Shown here: positions 1 through 4,164 of the stretch, piece after piece | How the letters are laid out: each line of letters starts with the position of its first letter | Position numbering within the stretch: the stretch's first letter is position 1 | Assembly (NCBI GenBank): GCA_013820975.1 | Contig: JACDHQ010000057.1 | Location: 1 to 8,770, forward strand | Length of the DNA: 8,770 bases | Source: Gemmatimonadaceae bacterium | GTDB lineage: Bacteria > Gemmatimonadota > Gemmatimonadetes > Gemmatimonadales > Gemmatimonadaceae | Reading direction: 5' to 3' | Made by a program: the position numbers and the translations under genes | Notes under the pieces: generated by a model | What the model was told of the DNA's origin: nothing | The model's database searches: none | What the model saw: the letters and a program-made list of their open reading frames with translations, nothing else

Positions 1-1
1 G

Positions 2-469
2 CCCGATGGGTGGGCGATCCCGGCCGATGGCGATCCGGAGGAGCAGGCCATCCTCCGCGAGAGCATCCGCCTCGCATTCGTCGCGGCGCTGCAGCATCTG
101 CCGCCGCGCCAGCGGGCCGTTCTGCTGCTCACGCAGGTGCTCAACTGGTCGGCCGCCGAGGTCGCGGAGAGCCTCGACATGTCGGTGGCCGCGGTGAACA
201 GCGCGCTGCAACGGGCGCGTGCGACGCTCGCCGGGGGCAACGTGAAGCCGGCACCCCGGGCGCTCACGGACGCACAGGCCGACCTCGTGCGCCGGTACGT
301 CGAGGCCTTCGAGCAGTACGACATTCCGGCGCTCACCGCGCTGATGCACGAGGATGCGACGATCTCGATGCCGCCGTATGACCTCTGGCTTCAGGGGCAC
401 GACGCGATCGCTGCGTGGATGCTCGGCCGTGGTGCCGGGTGCCGCGGCTCACGCCTCGTCCCGACCTAG
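2..469 (+). CDS. ECF sigma factor with SnoaL-like tail, 5' partial, C-terminally truncated
   Basis: The reading frame is open from the window edge (155 residues seen). It directs RNA polymerase to a specific promoter set. Residues about 25-77 are sigma-70 region 4: LPPRQRAVLLL leads into a helix-turn-helix, WSAAEVAESLDMSVAAVNSAL, with the usual QRARATL end. After a short linker, residues about 87-155 match the start of the SnoaL-like (NTF2-fold) domain carried by the SigJ/TIGR02960 type of ECF factors: LVRRYVEAFEQYDIPALTALMHE, then MPPYDLWL and GAGCRGSRLVP. The family normally continues for some 60-70 residues past this point, but TAG at 467-469 ends the protein at VPT. Region 2 lies outside the window. 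The sigma-factor call is firm; whether the truncated protein is functional is unknown, because in these factors the tail modulates activity. Confidence 0.85.
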   Translation, partial: PDGWAIPADGDPEEQAILRESIRLAFVAALQHLPPRQRAVLLLTQVLNWSAAEVAESLDMSVAAVNSALQRARATLAGGNVKPAPRALTDAQADLVRRYVEAFEQYDIPALTALMHEDATISMPPYDLWLQGHDAIAAWMLGRGAGCRGSRLVPT

Positions 470-508
470 GCGTGCGGTGCGCCGGCGTTCGGTCACTACC
501 GCCAATGA
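470..508 (+). pseudogene. Readthrough remnant of the sigma factor's SnoaL-like domain
   Basis: Reading on in frame past the TAG gives ACGAPAFGHYRQ and then TGA (506-508). This resembles the family's next conserved segment, of the form ANGxPAFGQYRP, so the TAG looks like an in-frame nonsense change inside a formerly longer gene and not a natural end. I see no continuation of the domain in any frame after 508, so the last part also appears lost. The similarity is short and judged by eye. Confidence 0.5.
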
Positions 509-627
509 TCACGCACAGCGCCCGGCCGATGAGTTTCGCCGGTCGTTCGGGTCTATGCCTGTGAGCCGCCTGTTGTGCGCTCCGTGCGCAACGGAGGCGG
601 CGCATCCCACCCTCAGACACACCATTC

Positions 628-633
628 AGGGAG
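628..633 (+). promoter_or_regulatory. Ribosome binding site of the VOC gene
   Basis: AGGGAG lies 6 nt before ATG 640. It fixes the start of the VOC protein. Upstream, 580-596 can form a small hairpin (CTCCGT / ACGGAG, 5-nt loop). Confidence 0.7.
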
Positions 634-639
634 ATCGCC

Positions 640-1095
640 ATGACGAACCAGGCCGCCCCCGATTCCGCTGCGCCGGCACCGAAGCTCGCCAGTCCGCGCA
701 AGCTGTTCGTGAACATCCCCGTCGCTGACCTGCAGCGCGCCATCGGGTTCTTCACGAAGCTCGGCTTCACCTTCAACCCGCAGTTCACCGACGAGAGCGC
801 GACGTGCATGCTCGTCGGCGACGACGCGTACTTCATGCTGCTTGCCCGCCCCCGCTTCGAGGGATTCAGCCGCCGCCCGGTCGGCAACCCCCTTGCCGAA
901 ACGACCGCGATGTTCGCGGTGTCCGCAGCGACTCGCGACGAAGTGGAATCGCTGTTTGCCACGGCGGTCTCCGCCGGCGCGACGGAGGTGAGCGAGCCCC
1001 AGGACCACGGGTTCATGTACCTGAGGAGCTTCTACGACCTCGACGGACACCACTGGGAGGTGTTCTGGATGGACGCTGACTACGGTAGGGAGTAG
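640..1095 (+). CDS. VOC (glyoxalase/bleomycin-resistance fold) family protein
   Basis: A 151-residue protein of the vicinal-oxygen-chelate superfamily, probably a cytosolic metal-dependent or small-molecule-binding protein; the substrate cannot be told from sequence. Two beta-alpha-beta-beta-beta modules are visible, about residues 20-70 (KLFVNIPVADLQRAIGFFTKLGF) and 88-145 (AMFAVSAATRDEVE through the closing DLDGHHWEVFWMD). E140 in the closing strand sits at the usual metal-ligand position; the first strand carries N25 where classical glyoxalase I has His, so lactoylglutathione lyase activity is not supported. It resembles the bacterial group annotated 'glyoxalase/extradiol dioxygenase family' that often sits beside ECF sigma factors, as here. 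ATG 640 is chosen for its AGGGAG site. The last codons (GGT AGG GAG TAG) are part of a G-rich repeat, so the C-terminal GRE may be repeat-derived. Confidence 0.85.
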   Translation: MTNQAAPDSAAPAPKLASPRKLFVNIPVADLQRAIGFFTKLGFTFNPQFTDESATCMLVGDDAYFMLLARPRFEGFSRRPVGNPLAETTAMFAVSAATRDEVESLFATAVSAGATEVSEPQDHGFMYLRSFYDLDGHHWEVFWMDADYGRE

Positions 1096-1115
1096 GGGGA
1101 TGGGGAGCAGGGGGT
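1086..1115 (+). repeat. G-rich imperfect heptamer array over the VOC stop codon
   Basis: Units GTAGGGA, GTAGGGG, GATGGGGA, GCAGGGGG follow each other with a period of 7-8 nt. G-runs lie at 1088-1090, 1095-1099, 1102-1105 and 1110-1114, enough for a predicted G-quadruplex. The VOC stop codon (TAG, 1093-1095) is part of the array. Confidence 0.7.
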
Positions 1116-1134
1116 GACGGCGTTGCCCATCGGT

Positions 1135-1140
1135 TAAGCT
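1135..1140 (+). promoter_or_regulatory. Candidate -10 element (TANNNT) for a leaderless flavoprotein mRNA
   Basis: TAAGCT ends 6 nt before the GTG start at 1147 and no Shine-Dalgarno sequence precedes that start. This spacing is typical of leaderless transcripts. No clear -35 is visible; that position falls at the end of the G-rich array. Prediction only. Confidence 0.35.
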
Positions 1141-1146
1141 TCGCCG

Positions 1147-2367
1147 GTGCCCATTCGAGTCCTCGTCATTGGCGCCGGCGCAGCCGGAACGACAGCCGCC
1201 ATTTTCGCTGCGCGCGCCGGTGCAGACACGGTGCTGCTGGAGCGTACGCGCGACGGCGGCCGCAAGATCCTCATCAGCGGCGGTGGGCGGTGCAACGTGC
1301 TGCCGATCGCGCTCGACGAGTCACGCTTCGTCACCGACTCGTCGCCCAACCTCCTTCGCAAGATGCTGCGCTCGTGGCCCCTCGCGGAGCAGGTGCGGTT
1401 CTTCGAGGAGGACCTTGGCATCCCGCTGGTGGAAGAACACGAGTCGGGCAAGCGCTTCCCTGCCTCGCACAAGGCGCGCGACGTCCGTGACGGCCTGCTG
1501 GCCCATGCGCGTTCGCATGGGGTGGACACCAGGTTCGACACGCGTGTCACCAGTCTCGACGCGAACGACGCGGGTGGCTGGCGTGTGGGCGTCGAGGATG
1601 GCGAGTCCCTGGTGGCGGACCGGGTGATCGTCGCGACCGGGGGACTCTCCGTCCCCAACACGGGGAGCGACGGGACCGGGCTCCGGCTGATGGAAGCGCT
1701 CGGCCACGTCATGCACCCGACCTATGCCGCGCTGACACCGCTCACGGCCGATGCGCCGTCGCTCGCGGCGTTGAGCGGCGTGTCGCTCGCGGTATCGCTG
1801 ACGGCGCAGCATCCGGCGCGCAGTGCGACGGCGACGGGCGGCTTCCTGTTCACCCATCGCGGCTACAGCGGCCCTTCGGTATTGGACGTGTCGCACGTCG
1901 CCGTGCGCTCGCACGCCGAGCCGCCGGCGGCGCGTGTGACGGTGCGCTGGACGGCGCTCGGGGAAGCCGAATGGGAGGCGGCGCTCCGGCCGCAGGCCCA
2001 GCGGACGGTGCAAGGGGCGCTTCGTGCCGAACTGCCGGAGCGGCTCGCGCAGGTGCTGGTGAACATGGCGGGCGTCGACGGCTCGACGTCGCTCGCTGAC
2101 CTGCGGCGTGACGACCGCAAGCGCCTTATCGAGACGCTCGTGCGCGGGGAGCTCCCCTGGTCGGGGGACGAGGGGTACCGCAAGGCGGAGGTGACCGGCG
2201 GCGGCGTGGCGCTGTCCGAGGTGGATCCGCGGACGATGGAATCGCGGCGCGCGCCAGGGCTATACCTCTGCGGGGAGGTACTCGACGCCTTCGGCCCGAT
2301 TGGCGGCTACAACTTCTGCTGGGCGTGGGCGACGGGTCGGGCGGCGGGGATGGGAGTAATGCGGTAG
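1147..2367 (+). CDS. NAD(P)/FAD-dependent oxidoreductase, HI0933/BaiN family flavoprotein
   Basis: A 406-residue cytosolic flavoprotein, about the normal length for the family. The N-terminal Rossmann FAD-binding motif is GAGAAG (residues 9-14), so the protein must start almost exactly at the GTG at 1147; no ATG or ribosome binding site fits better. Family signatures follow in order: GRKILISGGGRCN (38-50), KRFPASHKARDV (102-113), VATGGLSVPNTGSDG (162-176), FLFTHRGYSGPSVLD (233-247), TGGGVALSEVDP (350-361) and the FAD-closing LCGEVLDAFGPIGGYNF (374-390). The family includes BaiN, assigned to bile-acid 7-dehydroxylation in gut clostridia, and many uncharacterised paralogues; nothing here suggests bile acids, so the substrate is unknown. 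The gap to the VOC gene is 51 nt in the same direction, but a private leaderless promoter is possible. Confidence 0.92.
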   Translation: MPIRVLVIGAGAAGTTAAIFAARAGADTVLLERTRDGGRKILISGGGRCNVLPIALDESRFVTDSSPNLLRKMLRSWPLAEQVRFFEEDLGIPLVEEHESGKRFPASHKARDVRDGLLAHARSHGVDTRFDTRVTSLDANDAGGWRVGVEDGESLVADRVIVATGGLSVPNTGSDGTGLRLMEALGHVMHPTYAALTPLTADAPSLAALSGVSLAVSLTAQHPARSATATGGFLFTHRGYSGPSVLDVSHVAVRSHAEPPAARVTVRWTALGEAEWEAALRPQAQRTVQGALRAELPERLAQVLVNMAGVDGSTSLADLRRDDRKRLIETLVRGELPWSGDEGYRKAEVTGGGVALSEVDPRTMESRRAPGLYLCGEVLDAFGPIGGYNFCWAWATGRAAGMGVMR

Positions 2368-2394
2368 GGGGTAGGGGGTCGGGGGTCGGGGGTC
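2365..2394 (+). repeat. G5N2 heptamer array (predicted G-quadruplex) at the flavoprotein stop codon
   Basis: Four units of TAGGGGG, TAGGGGG, TCGGGGG, TCGGGGG start exactly at the TAG stop (2365-2367). The four G5 runs (2367-2371, 2374-2378, 2381-2385, 2388-2392) are separated by 2-nt loops, an unusually regular G-quadruplex-forming pattern on the coding strand. Confidence 0.85.
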
Positions 2395-2437
2395 AAACGG
2401 ATGTAGAGGATCTCGGATCAGGTGTTACCCTCAATCA

Positions 2438-2457
2438 GTCCCGTTCGTCAACGGGAC
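2438..2457. other. Perfect hairpin GTCCCGTT / AACGGGAC
   Basis: An 8-bp stem with a CGTC loop, downstream of the flavoprotein. No T-run follows on the plus strand, so it is a weak terminator candidate. The same stem sequence recurs at 3612-3635. Confidence 0.55.
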
Positions 2458-2459
2458 GA

Positions 2460-2483
2460 GCCAGTGCCCTCGCGGGCAGTGGC
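2460..2483. other. Hairpin with one mismatch, GCCAGTGCCC / GGGCAGTGGC
   Basis: A 10-bp stem with one mismatch and a TCGC loop, 3 nt after the previous hairpin and 16 nt before the riboswitch P1 strand. Role unknown; it may belong to the leader or to transcription termination of the upstream gene. Confidence 0.45.
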
Positions 2484-2499
2484 GGCACCACGACAATTC

Positions 2500-2591
2500 G
2501 CAGTCCGACAATAGCACACCCGTCGCGAGGCGGGGCCGCAAAGCCAGGAGTCTCCACGCCGATGTGGAGATCGTCCGGTTGCCGAAGCTGC
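2500..2591 (+). promoter_or_regulatory. Cyclic-dinucleotide-I (GEMM-I) riboswitch aptamer, A20 variant
   Basis: Compared from memory with the Vibrio Vc2 aptamer. Closing helix P1 pairs GCAGU (2500-2504) with GCUGC (2587-2591). From the equivalent of G21 (2514) to C52 (2545) the alignment has no gaps: GCACACC (Vc2 GCAAACC), a 6-bp P1b (2519-2524/2529-2534) capped by the GNRA loop GCGA (2525-2528), then GGGCCGCAAAGCC (2533-2545; Vc2 GGGACGCAAAGCC), with A47 at 2540. P2 is GGA + TCTCCAC (2547-2549, 2551-2557) pairing with GTGGAGA + TCC (2564-2570, 2574-2576). The 3' segment GGTTGCC (2577-2583) matches the conserved GGUUACC, with C92 at 2582. The base at position 20 is A (2513), not G. Known for the class: G20 contacts one guanine of c-di-GMP and A20 favours 3',3'-cGAMP. 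The ligand here is inference. Confidence 0.75.
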
Positions 2592-2617
2592 TGCAGTCCG
2601 CTGCAGAATTGGACGCA

Positions 2618-2687
2618 CGCCTCCGTGTGCGGCCTGGCCTTCGGATCATCCACGAAGCGCCGGCCAGCCCGGAGGCGTTTTCCGTTT
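2618..2687 (+). terminator. Intrinsic terminator, expression platform of the riboswitch
   Basis: A long hairpin built from CGCCTCCG/CGGAGGCG (2618-2625/2670-2677), GG/CC (2631-2632/2668-2669), CTGGCC/GGCCAG (2634-2639/2662-2667) and TTCG/CGAA (2640-2643/2653-2656), about 20 bp, followed at once by TTTTCCGTTT. It lies between the aptamer and the ribosome binding site of the gene at 2710, so it is well placed to switch transcription. CCGAAG (2582-2587), at the aptamer's 3' edge, is complementary to CTTCGG (2639-2644) inside the terminator stem, one possible antiterminator contact. Confidence 0.8.
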
Positions 2688-2695
2688 GCTCCCAT

Positions 2696-2700
2696 GGGGA
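2696..2700 (+). promoter_or_regulatory. Ribosome binding site of the riboswitch-controlled gene
   Basis: GGGGA lies 9 nt before ATG 2710 and just after the terminator T-run. It favours ATG 2710 over the in-frame TTG at 2686, which falls inside the terminator tail. Confidence 0.55.
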
Positions 2701-2709
2701 ATCGCGACG

Positions 2710-3078
2710 ATGCGATCCACTCTTCTGCTCCTTGCCACCGACCCGGACGTCCTGATTGACGTTGCCAACGCCGCCCGCGCGGCCGGGTACCTCGTGGCCC
2801 CAGGCCGGTACCACGAGCCTGGCATCGATGCCCTCACCCGCACCCAGGCCCGGGTCGCCCTCGTGCACGTGATGCACGATGCCGCCAATGCGGTGGCGTT
2901 CGCCGGGCTTGCCAGCCACCTCGGCACCCAGCACTTCCTGTTCGCGCGGCGCGATGCATCGCCCGAGGAGCGGGCGCGTACCGCGGCGGTCAGTGCCCGC
3001 GCGACGGCACCGTTGCTCGAGTACGACGAAGCCGCCGCACTGATCCAGGAGATGGAGCGGCAACGGTCACCGGACTGA
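2710..3078 (+). CDS. Small pseudo-receiver-like protein under riboswitch control
   Basis: A 122-residue soluble protein that I do not recognise as a named family. Its pattern fits a response-regulator receiver fold with altered catalytic residues: beta-1 TLLLLATDPD (4-13) with acidic D11/D13; alpha-1 VLIDVANAARAAGY; beta-3 VALVHVMHD (49-57), where the phosphoacceptor Asp of the usual LLDVMMP is H53; beta-4 HFLFARRD (75-82) without the Ser/Thr; and beta-5 APLLEYDEAAALIQEM (100-115), with E104 where the conserved Lys would be. If so it cannot be phosphorylated normally and may act by binding a partner. No DNA-binding or output domain follows. It is the only gene downstream of the aptamer-terminator unit and ends 6 nt from the convergent zinc-finger gene. 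The fold is judged from pattern only. Confidence 0.75.
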   Translation: MRSTLLLLATDPDVLIDVANAARAAGYLVAPGRYHEPGIDALTRTQARVALVHVMHDAANAVAFAGLASHLGTQHFLFARRDASPEERARTAAVSARATAPLLEYDEAAALIQEMERQRSPD

Positions 3079-3089
3079 CGCCGGTCAGT
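3074..3089. terminator. Hairpin spanning two convergent stop codons
   Basis: ACTGAC / GTCAGT with a GCCG loop contains the TGA stops of both flanking genes (3076-3078 plus, 3085-3087 minus). No T-run follows on either strand, so it could act only as a weak or factor-assisted bidirectional terminator. Confidence 0.4.
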
Positions 3090-3336
3090 GCACGGGACTG
3101 CAGCCGACACACCGGTCGGTCTCGGGCATCACGCTGAGGCGCTCGTAGGGGATGGCGGTGTCGCAGTCGAGGCATACGCCATAGGTGCCGGCGTCGATCC
3201 GGTCGAGCGCGGCGGTGATCACGTCGAAGCGCAGCGTGCCCTCGTGGTGCATCCGCTCGCGATGCAATTCGGCGCGGATCTGCTCGAGCTGGCGCGCCGT
3301 GAGCGGCGCGCTGGTGCCCTGCTGGGTGGTTCCCAT
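3085..3336 (-). CDS. TraR/DksA-type C4 zinc-finger protein (short form)
   Basis: An 83-residue protein of the DksA/TraR family, whose members bind the RNA polymerase secondary channel and alter initiation, often with ppGpp. The C-terminal zinc finger is complete: C55-x2-C58 and C76-x2-C79 (GVCLDCDTAIPYERL then DRCVGC), preceded by the typical LDRIDAGTYG (45-53). The N-terminal part (ARQLEQIRAELHRERMHHEG) is one short helix and not the long coiled coil of E. coli DksA (151 residues), so in size it resembles F-plasmid TraR (73 residues). An in-frame upstream start exists at 3501, but that extension is unlike the family and crosses a terminator hairpin; ATG 3336 has an excellent AGGAGGG site 7 nt upstream. 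It is transcribed toward the riboswitch-controlled gene. Whether it keeps secondary-channel activity is inference. Confidence 0.88.
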   Translation of the reverse strand: MGTTQQGTSAPLTARQLEQIRAELHRERMHHEGTLRFDVITAALDRIDAGTYGVCLDCDTAIPYERLSVMPETDRCVGCSPVH

Positions 3337-3343
3337 GATGCGA

Positions 3344-3350
3344 CCCTCCT
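3344..3350 (-). promoter_or_regulatory. Strong Shine-Dalgarno of the TraR/DksA gene
   Basis: AGGAGGG on the minus strand, 7 nt from ATG 3336. It is the best ribosome binding site in the window and decides the start. Confidence 0.85.
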
Positions 3351-3478
3351 CGTGAAGTGATGCGGACGCGGTGCGCTTCGTCGCGCACCGCTGCCAAGTG
3401 AGATCCTGCAGTGCGCGGCGCATGCGGCCGGCGATCACTCCAGGATGTTCATGCGACCTCCGTCCGGCACCCGTGCCG

Positions 3479-3515
3479 TGAACGAGAAACCCCGCCTGCA
3501 CCGGTGCAGGCGGGG
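3479..3515 (-). terminator. Intrinsic terminator downstream of the cupin gene
   Basis: A 26-nt perfect palindrome (3490-3515; each half CCCCGCCTGCACC or its complement) is followed on the minus strand by TTTCTCGTT. It separates cupin transcription from the zinc-finger gene. On the plus strand a G-run follows, so it should work in the minus direction only. Confidence 0.7.
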
Positions 3516-3712
3516 GGGTCGGCCGGGGCAGTGTCCCCGGAGATGACCAGTACGGTTACGGGGCCGTGAGCCGCCGTGCCGCGTTCCGCCTGCGATTGGG
3601 CATGCAACTTCTCGTCCCGTCCCTGAACGGGACGAAACGGTGCAGTGCTCGCATGGCGGAAACCCGAGTCTGGATCATCACCCTCGAAGGGTGGCGCAAA
3701 GCGCACGCAGAG

Positions 3713-4087
3713 TCAAGGCATGCCCGGGCTGGCCACGGCGAGCAGGAAGATGCCTCCCTGCGGCGATTGCACGGCATGCTCGACCCGCGCGGGCAGAGAC
3801 AGGAGCGATCCGGCCGCAAGCGTCCACCGCTCACCGCCGGCATGGAACTCGATCTCGCCCTCGAGCACGTGCACGCTGATCGGCCCATCGGCGTGATGCG
3901 TGCGCAACTCCCCGCCGGGGCGGATGCCGACAAGGGTGAGGCGGAGGGCTCCCTCCTTCACGAGCGTGCGCGCGGTGCGCGCGGTGCGCGCGCCGCTGCC
4001 GGCAAGCTCGTCCCGGATCCTCTGCATCTCGCCGGCGAGTGAGAAGACGAGCGCCGAACCGCTCACTGGGTGGTCGACCGGGGCCAT
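3713..4087 (-). CDS. Small single-domain cupin protein
   Basis: A 124-residue cytosolic cupin. The beta-barrel core spans about residues 48-118. Cupin motif 1 is PGGELRTHH with H64/H65, then ISVHVLEGEIEF (70-81); the Glu usual in this motif is absent. Motif 2 is AAGSLLSLPARVEHAV (91-106) with H104. The set H64/H65/H104 could bind one metal, but the missing Glu makes an enzymatic role uncertain. Similar small cupins are annotated only as 'cupin domain-containing protein', so no reaction is assigned. Start ATG 4087 has GAGGA 4 nt upstream. Residues 33-41 (ARTARTART) are encoded by a perfect 9-bp triplication and form a linker before the barrel. It is divergent from the lipoate ligase and followed by an intrinsic terminator, so probably monocistronic. 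Confidence 0.85.
   Translation of the reverse strand: MAPVDHPVSGSALVFSLAGEMQRIRDELAGSGARTARTARTLVKEGALRLTLVGIRPGGELRTHHADGPISVHVLEGEIEFHAGGERWTLAAGSLLSLPARVEHAVQSPQGGIFLLAVASPGMP
3966..3992. repeat. Perfect 9-bp triplication inside the cupin gene
   Basis: GTGCGCGCG occurs three times in tandem. It keeps frame and encodes the repeated Ala-Arg-Thr tripeptide in the N-terminal linker; copy number could vary between strains by slippage. Confidence 0.8.
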
Positions 4088-4106
4088 GGCATCCTCGCTG
4101 GTGGCT

Positions 4107-4112
4107 TAGCTT
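4107..4112 (+). promoter_or_regulatory. Candidate -10 element upstream of the lipoate ligase
   Basis: TAGCTT (TANNNT) in the divergent gap, within TTAGCTTTC. It resembles TTAAGCTTC in front of the flavoprotein gene. It lies 10 nt before ATG 4123 and 52 nt before ATG 4165. Prediction from two similar sites only. Confidence 0.3.
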
Positions 4113-4164
4113 TCAGTGCAGCATGGCGGTGCCCGATCGGCCCGCCGAACTTCATTCCCGTCCC

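Larger units (their letters stand above)
3337..3712. other. 376-nt intergenic region with dense hairpins
   Basis: No convincing gene is present. Besides the terminator at 3479-3515 it holds several perfect stems: GCGGTGCGC/GCGCACCGC (3368-3391, 6-nt loop) in the leader of the zinc-finger gene; GGCAC/GTGCC (3466-3477); CCGGGG/CCCCGG (3523-3540); TCGTCCCGT/ACGGGACGA (3612-3635, 6-nt loop); and CACCCT/AGGGTG (3679-3693) just after the cupin stop. A minus-strand five-codon ORF (3435-3452, MNILE) with GGAGG 4 nt upstream lies in the zinc-finger gene's leader. The promoter of that gene must lie here, probably below the terminator, but I cannot point to clear -35/-10 boxes. Confidence 0.5.

Noticed and set aside
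501..560. TCACGCACAG upstream of the VOC gene resembling the 5' end of a GEMM aptamer
   Set aside because: No GCAAAGCC core, GNRA-capped P1b or GGTTACC-like 3' segment follows.
2540..2560. AAGCCAGGAGTCTCC resembling the B12 box of cobalamin riboswitches
   Set aside because: The other conserved cobalamin-riboswitch blocks (GGTGAA-type and CCGCCACTG-type segments) are absent, and the full-length match is to the cyclic-dinucleotide-I class.
2435..2695. Minus-strand 86-residue ORF over the riboswitch region
   Set aside because: About one third of its codons end in A or T, unlike the strongly GC3 genes around it; it has no family motif, and the region is better explained by the aptamer and terminator.
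3449..3706. Minus-strand 85-residue ORF between the cupin and zinc-finger genes
   Set aside because: It runs through the intrinsic terminator and several hairpins, is compositionally biased and shows no domain.
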